Source: Streptomyces eurythermus
Lineage (GTDB): Bacteria; Actinomycetota; Actinomycetes; Streptomycetales; Streptomycetaceae
Assembly (NCBI RefSeq): GCF_014649115.1
Contig: NZ_BMSK01000022.1
Location: 62,001 to 126,000, forward strand
Reading direction: 5' to 3'
Length of the DNA stretch: 64,000 bases
Made by a program: the position numbers and the translations under genes. The number at the start of each line of letters is the position of its first letter. The stretch's first letter is position 1. Below, in pieces: positions 8,002 to 16,001 of this stretch. Under the pieces are notes generated by a model. That model ran no database searches. It saw nothing but the letters and a program-made list of their open reading frames with translations, and was not told where the DNA came from.

Positions 8002-8694
8002 CGGGGTCTTGGCGCGCTCGGCGCCGACCAGGCGTATGTACCGCTCCCAGTCCCACAGCCGCCCCGGGTCCGTGTGGTCCGTGCCCGGCACCTGGGCGTG
8101 CCCGATGATGTGCTCCCGGTCCACGGGGATGCCGTACCGCCCGCATATCGCGGCCGCGAGCCGGGCCGAGGCCGCGTACAGGGCGTCCGTGAAGGACGCC
8201 GGGTCCTCCACGAAGCCCTCGTGCTCGATGCCGACACTGCGTTCGTTGTACTCCCGGTTGCCCGCGTGGAAGGCCACGTCCAGCTCGCGGACCAGCTGGG
8301 TGATCCGCCCGTCGCGGCGCACGATGTAGTGCGCCGCCGCGCCGTGCCCGGGGTCCTTGAAGGCCCGCACCGCCGACGCGTACCCGCCCTGGGTGACATG
8401 GACGACCACCCGGTCCACCGGGTAGTCGGCCGGCCGGTCCGCCCGCCGGTAGTTCGCCGCCGAGGCCGCCACCCAGCGCGCGCCCCGGAAGTCCACCGCG
8501 CCCGCCTCTCGCGGCTTGTCCACCCCGGGCAGCCGCCACCACGACCGGGACAGCTCCTCGCGGGCCAGCAGCGCCGTGCCCACGGCCGCCGCGATCCCGC
8601 CGACCAGCAGGGCCCGCCGCCCCAGCCGCCGGTCCCCGTCGCCCGCCGGCGGCCCCGTGCCCGCCCCCGCCGCCGAATCCGAAGTCGCCCCCAT
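7990..8694 (-). CDS. N-acetylmuramoyl-L-alanine amidase (amidase_2/PGRP type), Tat-exported
   Basis: The 234-residue protein starts with a polar region and a twin-arginine stretch (RRLGRRALLVGGIAAAVGTA), so it should be exported by Tat, probably as an anchored or secreted protein. The catalytic domain shows the zinc-type-2 amidase pattern: VVVHVTQGG (first His), HYIVRRDGRITQLV, NERSVGIEHEGF, and IIGHAQVPGTDHTDPG (later ligands). It cleaves the amide between muramic acid and the stem peptide in the wall. The ATG at 8694 gives the Tat signal; a longer upstream ORF overlaps mnmA. Its stop codon falls in the 26-bp tandem repeat. Confidence 0.87.
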   Translation of the reverse strand: MGATSDSAAGAGTGPPAGDGDRRLGRRALLVGGIAAAVGTALLAREELSRSWWRLPGVDKPREAGAVDFRGARWVAASAANYRRADRPADYPVDRVVVHVTQGGYASAVRAFKDPGHGAAAHYIVRRDGRITQLVRELDVAFHAGNREYNERSVGIEHEGFVEDPASFTDALYAASARLAAAICGRYGIPVDREHIIGHAQVPGTDHTDPGRLWDWERYIRLVGAERAKTPPAR

Positions 8695-8723
8695 GTGACC
8701 GTCAACGGACGGCCGTCCGGCCG

Positions 8724-8767
8724 GGTTCCCGCGCCCCCGTACGCTGGTTCCCGCGCCCCCGTACCCT
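8724..8767 (+). promoter_or_regulatory. tandemly duplicated 22-bp promoter core upstream of mnmA
   Basis: GGTTCCCGCGCCCCCGTAC at 8724 is repeated exactly 22 bp later at 8746; the copies end in TACGCT and TACCCT, both TANNNT -10-like hexamers. The second -10 (8762-8767) would start transcription just before the mnmA ATG at 8777. Promoter activity is inferred from the hexamers and their spacing. Confidence 0.5.
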
Positions 8768-8776
8768 GGAAGGGTT

Positions 8777-9910
8777 ATGACTGACACCCCGCAGCGCACC
8801 CGCCCCCTCCGCGTCCTCGCCGCCATGTCCGGCGGCGTGGACTCCGCCGTCGCCGCCGCGCGTGCCGCGGAGGCCGGCCACGACGTCACCGGCGTCCACC
8901 TCGCGCTCTCCGCGAACCCGCAGTCCTTCCGAACCGGCGCGCGGGGCTGTTGCACCATCGAGGACTCCCGCGACGCCCGCCGCGCGGCCGACGTCATCGG
9001 CATCCCCTTCTACGTCTGGGACCTCGCCGACCGCTTCCGCGAGGACGTCGTGGAGGACTTCGTCGCCGAGTACGAGGCCGGCCGCACCCCGAACCCGTGC
9101 CTGCGCTGCAACGAGAAGATCAAGTTCGCGGCGCTGCTGGACAAGGCGCTGGCCCTCGGCTTCGACGCCGTGTGCACCGGGCACTACGCCAAGGTGATCG
9201 TGAAGGAGGACGGCTCCCGCGAGCTGCACCGCGCCTCCGACATGGCCAAGGACCAGTCGTACGTCCTCGGCGTGCTGGACGACAAGCAGCTCGCGCACGC
9301 GATGTTCCCGCTCGGCGACACGGTCACCACCAAGGAGGAGATCCGCGCGGAGGCCGAGCGCCGGGGCCTGGCCGTGGCCAAGAAGCCCGACTCGCACGAC
9401 ATCTGCTTCATCGCCGACGGCGACACCCAGGGCTTCCTGGCCAAGCGGCTCGGCAAGGCCGAGGGCGACATCGTGGACGAGTCCGGCAGCAAGCTGGGCA
9501 CCCACGAGGGCGCGTACGGCTTCACCATCGGCCAGCGCAAGGGCCTCAGGATCGGCACCCCGGCCCCCGACGGCAAGCCGCGCTACGTCCTGGACATCTC
9601 CCCGGTCACCAACACGGTCACCGTCGGCCCGGCCGAGGCCCTGGACGTCACCGCCCTCACCGCGATCCGGCCCCGCTGGTGCGGCACCGCCCCCACCGGC
9701 CCCGGCACCTACACCGCCCAGCTGCGCGCGCACGGCGGCGAGACCGAGGTGAGCGCCGAACTCGTGGCCGGCGAGCTGCGCGTGACCTTCACCGAGCCGG
9801 TGCGCGGCGTCGCCCCCGGCCAGGCGATCGTGCTCTACGACGGCACGCGCGTGGTGGGCTCGGCGACGATCGCGTCCACCACGCGCGCGACGGCGGCGAC
9901 GGCGGTCTGA
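8777..9910 (+). CDS. mnmA: tRNA-specific 2-thiouridylase MnmA
   Basis: MnmA puts sulfur at the 2 position of the wobble uridine (U34) of tRNAs for Lys, Glu and Gln, using ATP and a persulfide from a cysteine desulfurase. The 377-residue protein has the PP-loop SGGVDSAV near residue 19, the first catalytic cysteine in NPCLRCNEKIKF, the second in SHDICFIADG, and a C-terminal beta-barrel region. Length is typical. The desulfurase gene lies about 900 bp upstream on the same strand. The start is close to a duplicated -10 element, so the 5' leader is probably only a few bases. Confidence 0.95.
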   Translation: MTDTPQRTRPLRVLAAMSGGVDSAVAAARAAEAGHDVTGVHLALSANPQSFRTGARGCCTIEDSRDARRAADVIGIPFYVWDLADRFREDVVEDFVAEYEAGRTPNPCLRCNEKIKFAALLDKALALGFDAVCTGHYAKVIVKEDGSRELHRASDMAKDQSYVLGVLDDKQLAHAMFPLGDTVTTKEEIRAEAERRGLAVAKKPDSHDICFIADGDTQGFLAKRLGKAEGDIVDESGSKLGTHEGAYGFTIGQRKGLRIGTPAPDGKPRYVLDISPVTNTVTVGPAEALDVTALTAIRPRWCGTAPTGPGTYTAQLRAHGGETEVSAELVAGELRVTFTEPVRGVAPGQAIVLYDGTRVVGSATIASTTRATAATAV

Positions 9911-9943
9911 GCCACCCGGGCCGCCCTGTCCTTCCCGGCGGGG

Positions 9944-10726
9944 CTACCCCGCGAAGAACTCCGCCAGCACCGGCCCCAGCACGTCCGGCTCCACCATGTG
10001 GGTCTGGCCGGGCAGGACGCGGTACGTGCCCCGCGGCACCGCCTCCGCGACCGCCTGGCCCGCCCGGTGCATCCACTCCGGGCTCGCGCCGCCCGCGAGC
10101 GCGAGGACGGGTACGGGGATCCGGGCGAGCAGGTCCCCGGGGAGCAGGCCGTCGGCCATCACCGCGTCGTCGTGGGCGAGGCTGGGCGCGAGCGTCTCCA
10201 TGCCGGCCCACATCGGGGACTGGCGGGCGCGCTCGATCACCGCCTCGCCGAGGCCCGTCTGGCGCAGGAACAGCTCCACCGCGTCCCCGCGCCGGCCCTC
10301 GGCCAGCGCCTCGGTCAGCCGCTCCTTGTAGGCCGCCTCGCGCGCGGCGCCGTCCGCCAGACGGTCGGCGTACGGCACCTCGTACACCGCCGCCCGGGTC
10401 GCCGGCACCCCGGCCGCCGCCGCGCGCAGCACCAGCGCGCCGCCCGAGGAGACCCCGAACAGCGCCGCGTCGCCGCCCACGGCGTCCGCCAGCGCGGCCA
10501 GGTCCTCGACCTCGCGGTCGACCGCGTACGGCGCCGTGCCGCCGCTCTCGCCGCGGCCCCGGCGGTCGTAGACGACGGCCGTGCAGCGCTCCGCGAGACG
10601 CTCGGCCAGGGGCAGCAGGGTGCCGCCGGTGGACATCGCGCCGCTCACCAGGATCACCGTCGGCCCGTGGCCGGTCACGTGGTACGCGAGAGAGGTGCCG
10701 TCGCGGGAAGTCGTCTTCTTGTCCAT
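9944..10726 (-). CDS. alpha/beta hydrolase
   Basis: The 260-residue cytoplasmic protein has a complete alpha/beta-hydrolase pattern: VILVSGAMSTGGTLL (oxyanion-hole strand), VYDRRGRGES, the nucleophile elbow FGVSSGGALVL, an acidic residue after VPVLALAGGASPEW, and GQTHMVEP holding the probable catalytic histidine. No substrate can be inferred. It is convergent with mnmA (34 nt apart) and downstream of the DUF427 gene on the same strand. Confidence 0.85.
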   Translation of the reverse strand: MDKKTTSRDGTSLAYHVTGHGPTVILVSGAMSTGGTLLPLAERLAERCTAVVYDRRGRGESGGTAPYAVDREVEDLAALADAVGGDAALFGVSSGGALVLRAAAAGVPATRAAVYEVPYADRLADGAAREAAYKERLTEALAEGRRGDAVELFLRQTGLGEAVIERARQSPMWAGMETLAPSLAHDDAVMADGLLPGDLLARIPVPVLALAGGASPEWMHRAGQAVAEAVPRGTYRVLPGQTHMVEPDVLGPVLAEFFAG

Positions 10727-10789
10727 GGCCGTGCAGACTGCCGCACGGCACCCCGCTCACCGGTCACGACACGGCGATACCGGGGGTGG

Positions 10790-11113
10790 TCATGAGACCT
10801 CGGTGTCGTAGAAGCAGTAGTGGTCCTCGAGCTCGGCCATCTCGGGCTTGGGCTCGGGGTACGCCCAGACGAGGTCGGCCGCGCCCGGCAGCGACCAGTA
10901 GGACGCCGTGCCCTTGTAGGGGCAGACGGTGTGCGTGTCGGAGGGGGTCAGCAGATCGAGGCGTACGTCCTCGGCGGGGATGTAGTACCGCACCGGACAG
11001 CCCGTCTCGCGCAGTTCCAGCGGACGGTCGGTCTCCGCCAGCACCCGGCCGTCGTGCACCGCGCGCACGTGCCGCTCGCTCTTGTGGATCGTGATCGTGT
11101 GTCCATCGGTCAT
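10790..11113 (-). CDS. DUF427 domain-containing protein
   Basis: This 107-residue protein matches the single-domain DUF427 pattern: GRVLAETDRPLELRETGCPV, then RYYIPAEDVRLDLL, TVCPYKGTASYWS and a C-terminal FYDTEV. The family has a mixed beta fold and is widespread in actinobacteria; its biochemical role is not established. It precedes the alpha/beta hydrolase on the same strand with a 63-nt gap and is divergent from the LOG-family gene. Confidence 0.85.
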   Translation of the reverse strand: MTDGHTITIHKSERHVRAVHDGRVLAETDRPLELRETGCPVRYYIPAEDVRLDLLTPSDTHTVCPYKGTASYWSLPGAADLVWAYPEPKPEMAELEDHYCFYDTEVS

Positions 11114-11190
11114 ACCGGAACAGCACCGGACGGAGCGCGCTTCTTCCCGCGCTTTCTCCCGCGCGGCGCGGGCACCGTACGGTATAGGCC

Positions 11191-11730
11191 ATGAACATCT
11201 GCGTCTTCCTGTCCGCCGCCGACCTCGACGAGCGTTACACGCGCCCCGCGCGCGAGTTCGCGGAACTGCTCGGCAAGGCCGGTCACACCCTGGTCTGGGG
11301 CGGTTCCGACAGCGGTCTGATGAAGGTCGTCGCCGACGGTGTGCAGGAGGCGGGCGGCCGGCTGCTCGGCGTCTCCGTGGAGTTCCTGGCGAACAAGGCG
11401 CGACCCGGCGCCGACGAGATGATCATCGCGGCCGACCTCGCCGAACGCAAGAAGCTGCTGCTGGAGAAGGCCGACGCCGTGGTGATCATGGTGGGCGGCA
11501 CCGGCACCCTGGACGAGGCCACCGAGATCCTGGAGCTGAAGAAGCACGGCCGCACCGACAAGCCGGTCGTGCTGCTCAACACCGCCGGTTTCTACGACGG
11601 CCTGCGCGAGCAGTTCCGCCGCATGGAGGCCGAGGGCTTCCTGCCCCGCCCGCTGGCCGAGCTGGTCTTCTTCGCCGACGAGCCCGCCGGGGCCCTGGCC
11701 TACCTCGAGGAGCAGCTCGCCGGGCACTGA
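11191..11730 (+). CDS. LOG/TIGR00730 family Rossmann-fold protein
   Basis: The 179-residue protein has the LOG-family arrangement: N-terminal ICVFLSAADLDERY, LVWGGSDSGLMKVVADG, then the nucleotide-binding VGGTGTLDEATEILE and KPVVLLNTAGFYDGL. Related proteins hydrolyse cytokinin riboside monophosphates or other AMP-type nucleotides. The usual PGGxGTxxE loop begins VGG here, a small departure from consensus, and the phosphate-loop GG and GT and the glutamate are kept. It is followed 16 nt later by an SDR gene, probably in one transcript. Confidence 0.85.
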   Translation: MNICVFLSAADLDERYTRPAREFAELLGKAGHTLVWGGSDSGLMKVVADGVQEAGGRLLGVSVEFLANKARPGADEMIIAADLAERKKLLLEKADAVVIMVGGTGTLDEATEILELKKHGRTDKPVVLLNTAGFYDGLREQFRRMEAEGFLPRPLAELVFFADEPAGALAYLEEQLAGH

Positions 11731-11746
11731 TGCGAGCATGGGCCCC

Positions 11747-12436
11747 ATGGCTACACATGTGATCACCGGGGCCGGTTCCGGCATCGGCGCGGCCGTGGCC
11801 CGCCGGCTGCACGCGCGCGGGGACGAACTCGTGCTGCACGCGCGCGACGCGGCCCGCGCCAAGGAGCTGGCGGCCGCCTTCCCCGGCGCCCGCACCCTGG
11901 TCGGCGACCTCGCGGACCCGGACCGGCTCTCCTGGGCGTTCTCCCACCAGTCGCTCCCGGACCGGGTGGACTCCCTGCTGCACATCGCCGGGGTCGTCGA
12001 GCTGGGCGCGGTCGGCGACCTCACCCCGAAGTCCTGGCACCACCAGCTGAACGTCAACCTGATCGCCCCGGCCGAGCTGACCCGGCACTTCCTGCCGCAG
12101 CTGCGGGCGGCCCGCGGCCACGTGGTCTTCGTCAACTCCGGGGCCGGACTGAACGCCAGTGCCGGCTGGTCCGGGTACGCCGCCTCCAAGCACGGCCTGA
12201 AGGCCCTCGCCGACGCCCTGCGCCAGGAGGAGCACGCGAACGGTGTCCGCGTCACCTCGGTCTACCCCGGCCGCACCGCCAGCCGCATGCAGGCCAAGGT
12301 GCACCAGCAGGAGGGCAAGGAGTACGACCCGGCGAAGTGGATCGACCCCGAGTCGGTCGCCACGACGATCCTGATGGCCCTGGACCTGCCGCGGGACGCC
12401 GAGGTCCACGACCTGTCGGTGCGCCCGGGCCGCTGA
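11747..12436 (+). CDS. short-chain dehydrogenase/reductase
   Basis: The 229-residue product has the NAD(P)-binding TGxxxGIG loop (ITGAGSGIGAAVARRL), a central VVFVNSGAGLNASAGW strand, and the catalytic YAASKHG (Tyr and Lys). The substrate is unknown. I start at the second of two in-frame ATGs (11738 and 11747) because it gives the standard N terminus MATHVITGAG. The stop codon lies within a 20-bp unit that is repeated directly downstream. Confidence 0.88.
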   Translation: MATHVITGAGSGIGAAVARRLHARGDELVLHARDAARAKELAAAFPGARTLVGDLADPDRLSWAFSHQSLPDRVDSLLHIAGVVELGAVGDLTPKSWHHQLNVNLIAPAELTRHFLPQLRAARGHVVFVNSGAGLNASAGWSGYAASKHGLKALADALRQEEHANGVRVTSVYPGRTASRMQAKVHQQEGKEYDPAKWIDPESVATTILMALDLPRDAEVHDLSVRPGR

Positions 12437-12484
12437 CCCGGGGCCCGGGCCGCTGACCCGGGTCCCGGGCCGGCCGACCCCGGG
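12424..12484. repeat. 20-bp tandem duplication spanning the SDR stop codon
   Basis: CCCGGGCCGCTGACCCGGGG at 12424-12443 contains the SDR stop codon, is repeated with one change at 12444-12463, and is followed by a diverged third copy to about 12484. It resembles, at smaller scale, the gene-end duplication after the cysteine desulfurase. Confidence 0.75.
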
Positions 12485-12524
12485 CCCGTACCACTCGGCG
12501 CGCCGGGTTCCGTAGGCTTCCCTG

Positions 12525-13532
12525 GTGAGCGAAAACAGCCAGTTCAGGTTCCCGGGAGCCACCGGCGTCGGCTCCCTGCCCGGCACCGACGCGCGGGAGG
12601 CCGCCAAGACCGTCACCGGCAGCTTCGAGGACTTTCCGTTCCTCGCCGAGCTGCCCGCGCGCGGTCCCGGCGCCGACATGATCGGCCGGACCGCCGGGAT
12701 GCTGGTCGAGCTGTACGCGCGCGTGGAGCCCAGCGGCTGGCGGATCGGGGACCGGCCGGGCCGGGACACCCGGCGGGCGCGGTCCTGGCTGGTGGAGGAC
12801 CTGGACGCCCTGGAGGAGTTCACCCAGGGCTACGAGGGCGATCTGAAGGTGCAGGCCGTCGGGCCGTGGACGCTGGCCGCCGCGCTGGAGCTGAGGAACG
12901 GCGAGGCCGCCCTGTCGGACGCCGGTGCCTGCCGGGACCTCGCCGCCTCGCTCGCCGAGGGGCTGCGGCTGCACCTGGCCGAGGTCCGGCGGCGGGTCCC
13001 GGGCGCCCGGCTCGTCCTCCAGCTCGACGAGCCCTCCCTGACCGCCGTGCTGCGCGGGCAGGTCCGCACCGCCAGCGGCTACCGCACCCACCGCGCCGTG
13101 GACCGGCAGGTCGTGGAGGCCACACTGCGGGACGTCGTCGCGGCGGCCGGCGACGGTCCGGTGACCGTGCACTCCTGCGCCCCGGACGTGCCGTTCGCGC
13201 TGCTGCGGCGGGCCGGCGCGGCGGCCGTCTCCTTCGACTTCGCGCTGCTCACCGAGCGTGACGACGATCTGATCGGCGAGGCCGTCGAGGCGGGTACCCG
13301 GCTGTTCGCCGGTGTCGTGCCGGGCACGGACGGCCCGTTGTCAGACCCTGCCGGTAGCGTCATGGGTGTCAGGACGCTGTGGCGCAGGCTGGGGCTGCAT
13401 CCGGGGTTGCTCGCGGAGGCGGTCACGGTGACCCCGGCGTGCGGTCTGGCGGGGGCGTCCCCCGCCTATGCGCGCCGGGCGCTCGCCCACTGCGTCCGGG
13501 CGGCGAGATCCCTCGCGGACAACCCTGAGTAA
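12525..13532 (+). CDS. cobalamin-independent methionine synthase C-terminal domain-like protein
   Basis: This 335-residue protein is a stand-alone barrel like the C-terminal domain of MetE: GATGVGSLPGTDAREAAK at the start, VQAVGPWTLAAALEL, RLVLQLDEPSLTAVL, TVHSCAPDVPFALL (His and Cys in the zinc-site region) and VTPACGLAGASP near the end (second Cys). Family knowledge: these core MetE proteins may methylate homocysteine from a corrinoid or folate donor; the exact donor is unknown. The GTG start is exactly 6 nt after TAGGCT (12513-12518), so the mRNA is probably leaderless. ligA follows 14 nt downstream. Confidence 0.85.
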   Translation: MSENSQFRFPGATGVGSLPGTDAREAAKTVTGSFEDFPFLAELPARGPGADMIGRTAGMLVELYARVEPSGWRIGDRPGRDTRRARSWLVEDLDALEEFTQGYEGDLKVQAVGPWTLAAALELRNGEAALSDAGACRDLAASLAEGLRLHLAEVRRRVPGARLVLQLDEPSLTAVLRGQVRTASGYRTHRAVDRQVVEATLRDVVAAAGDGPVTVHSCAPDVPFALLRRAGAAAVSFDFALLTERDDDLIGEAVEAGTRLFAGVVPGTDGPLSDPAGSVMGVRTLWRRLGLHPGLLAEAVTVTPACGLAGASPAYARRALAHCVRAARSLADNPE

Positions 13533-13546
13533 CGGAGGACAACACG

Positions 13547-15742
13547 GTGGCCGGCGACAAGCAAGCGGAGACGACAGCGGTGCCCGCCGAGGCCCGCGAG
13601 ACCCACGCGCGCCTGGCGGAGCAGATCGAGGAGCACCGCTTCCGGTACTACGTGAAGGACGCTCCCGTCGTCAGCGACGCGGAGTTCGACCGGCTCCTGA
13701 AGTCCCTGGAGGAACTGGAGGAGCGCTATCCGGAGCTGCGCACCCCGGACTCGCCCACCCAGAAGGTCGCGGGGTCCTACGAGACGGAGTTCACCGCCGT
13801 CGAGCACCGCCAGCGGATGCTGTCGCTGGACAACACGTTCAACGACGAGGAGCTGGCCGCCTGGACCGACCGCATCGCGCGGGAACTGGGCGACCAGGCG
13901 TACCACTTCCTGTGCGAACTGAAGGTGGACGGCCTCGCGGTCAACCTCACCTACGAGAAGGGCCGGCTGACCCGCGCGGCCACCCGCGGGGACGGCCGCA
14001 CCGGCGAGGACATCACGCCGAACGTGCGCACCATCGCGGAGATCCCCGACCGCCTGGGCGGCGAGGAGGTGCCCGACCTGGTGGAGATCCGCGGCGAGGT
14101 CTACTTCCCGATGGAGAAGTTCCTCGAACTGAACGAACGCCTGGTCGCGGCCGGTGACAAGCCGTTCGCCAACCCCCGCAACGCCGCCGCCGGTTCGCTG
14201 CGCCAGAAGGACCCGAGAGTCACCGCGACCCGCCCGCTGCACATGGTGGTGCACGGCATCGGCGCCCTGGAGGGCTTCACCGGCCTGACCCGGCTCTCCC
14301 AGGCGTACGACCTGCTGAAGACCTGGGGCCTGCCCACCTCCCCGCACAACCGCGTGGTCGACGGCCTGGACGGGGTGCGCGAGTTCATCGCGTACTACGG
14401 CGAGAACCGGCACTCCGTCGAGCACGAGATCGACGGTGTCGTGGTCAAGCTGGACGAGATCCGCCTCCAGGGGCGGCTCGGCTCCACCGCGCGGGCGCCG
14501 CGCTGGGCGATCGCCTACAAGTACGCGCCGGAGGAGGTCAACACCAAGCTGGTCGACATCAAGGTGGGCGTCGGCCGCACCGGCCGGGTCACGCCGTACG
14601 CCCAGGTCGAGCCGGTCACGGTCGCGGGCAGCGAGGTGGAGTTCGCCACCCTGCACAACCAGGAGGTCGTCAAGGCCAAGGGCGTCCTTATCGGGGACAC
14701 CGTCGTGCTGCGCAAGGCCGGTGACGTCATCCCGGAGATCCTCGGCCCGGTGGTGGACCTGCGGGACGGCGGCGAGCGGGAGTTCGTGATGCCGGCCACG
14801 TGCCCGGAGTGCGGCACGCCGCTGCGGCCGATGAAGGAGGGCGACGTCGACCTGCGCTGCCCGAACGCCCGTACCTGTCCGGCCCAGTTGCGCGAGCGGG
14901 TGTCGTATCTGGCGGGCCGCGAGTGCCTGGACATCGAGCACTTCGGCGCGGTGGCCGCCGCCGCGCTGACCCGGCCGCTGGAGCCGGCCGACCCGCCGCT
15001 GGTGGACGAGGGCGACCTGTTCGACCTGACGGTGGAGAAGCTGCTGCCCATCAAGGCCCATGTCCTGGACCCGGACAGCGGACTGCCCAAGCGCGACCCG
15101 AAGACCGGTGAGGCGAAGGTCGTCACGGTCTTCGCCAACCAGAAGGGCGAGCCGAAGAAGAACACCCTCGCCCTGCTGGCGAACATCGAGGCGGCCAAGT
15201 CCCGTCCCCTGGCCCGTTTCCTGAACGGGCTGTCCATCCGGCACGTGGGGCCGGTCGCCGCGCAGGCCCTGGCGCGCGAGTTCCGCTCCATCGACCGCAT
15301 CGAGCAGGCGACCGAGGAGGAGCTGGCGGCCACCGACGGCGTCGGCCCGATCATCGCCGCCGCGCTCAAGGAGTGGTTCGCCGAGGACTGGCACCGCGAG
15401 ATCGTCCGCAAGTGGAAGGCCGCCGGGGTGCCGCTGGAGGACGAGGCGTCCGGCGAGGACGAGGGGCCGCGCCCGCTGGAGGGGCTCACGGTCGTCGTCA
15501 CCGGCACGCTGGAGAAGCACACCCGGGACGGCGCCAAGGAGGCGCTGCAGAGCCGGGGCGCCAAGGTGACCGGTTCCGTTTCGAAAAAGACATCTTTCGT
15601 CGTTGTGGGTGACAACCCCGGATCGAAATATGACAAGGCTATGCAGCTGAAGGTTCCTGTTCTGAACGAGGACGGTTTCGACGTCCTGTTGGAACAGGGC
15701 CCCGAAGCGGCGGCCGAAGTCGCGCTTCCGACCGAGGAGTAG
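13547..15742 (+). CDS. ligA: NAD-dependent DNA ligase LigA
   Basis: LigA seals nicks during replication and repair using NAD+. The 731-residue protein contains the Ia/adenylation domain with the nucleophile lysine in CELKVDGLAVN, an OB fold, a four-cysteine zinc finger (CPECGTPLRP and CPNARTCPAQ, about residues 420-450), helix-hairpin-helix repeats (RHVGPVAAQALA, ATDGVGPIIAAAL) and a C-terminal BRCT domain (LTVVVTGTLEKHTRD to the end). GGAGGA precedes the GTG start. A 10-bp perfect hairpin follows the stop. Confidence 0.97.
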   Translation: MAGDKQAETTAVPAEARETHARLAEQIEEHRFRYYVKDAPVVSDAEFDRLLKSLEELEERYPELRTPDSPTQKVAGSYETEFTAVEHRQRMLSLDNTFNDEELAAWTDRIARELGDQAYHFLCELKVDGLAVNLTYEKGRLTRAATRGDGRTGEDITPNVRTIAEIPDRLGGEEVPDLVEIRGEVYFPMEKFLELNERLVAAGDKPFANPRNAAAGSLRQKDPRVTATRPLHMVVHGIGALEGFTGLTRLSQAYDLLKTWGLPTSPHNRVVDGLDGVREFIAYYGENRHSVEHEIDGVVVKLDEIRLQGRLGSTARAPRWAIAYKYAPEEVNTKLVDIKVGVGRTGRVTPYAQVEPVTVAGSEVEFATLHNQEVVKAKGVLIGDTVVLRKAGDVIPEILGPVVDLRDGGEREFVMPATCPECGTPLRPMKEGDVDLRCPNARTCPAQLRERVSYLAGRECLDIEHFGAVAAAALTRPLEPADPPLVDEGDLFDLTVEKLLPIKAHVLDPDSGLPKRDPKTGEAKVVTVFANQKGEPKKNTLALLANIEAAKSRPLARFLNGLSIRHVGPVAAQALAREFRSIDRIEQATEEELAATDGVGPIIAAALKEWFAEDWHREIVRKWKAAGVPLEDEASGEDEGPRPLEGLTVVVTGTLEKHTRDGAKEALQSRGAKVTGSVSKKTSFVVVGDNPGSKYDKAMQLKVPVLNEDGFDVLLEQGPEAAAEVALPTEE

Positions 15743-15750
15743 CGGTTGAA

Positions 15751-15790
15751 GGCCACCCGTTCGGCGCATATCAGTTGCATACGGGTGGCC
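15751..15790 (+). terminator. ligA terminator hairpin
   Basis: GGCCACCCGT (15751-15760) and its exact reverse complement ACGGGTGGCC (15781-15790) are separated by 20 nt, starting 8 nt after the ligA stop. There is no T tract, as is usual for Streptomyces terminators. Confidence 0.6.
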
Positions 15791-16001
15791 CGGGCGCATT
15801 CGGGCAACCGTCGGAGACCGCTGCCCGTGGATGCCTTCCGCGGCCTACTGTTGAGGTGTGCGCCTGCCGTGCCCAGCTGCGGCTGGGGCATCTCCGTGCC
15901 CTCGACAGGCCCGGGGAGGGTTTCTTCGACGCGGAGCCGCTGATGGTTGTCGGGCATCGGGCCGCGTGGCGTGGGCACCGCCGGCTGTGAGAGGGACGGG
16001 A

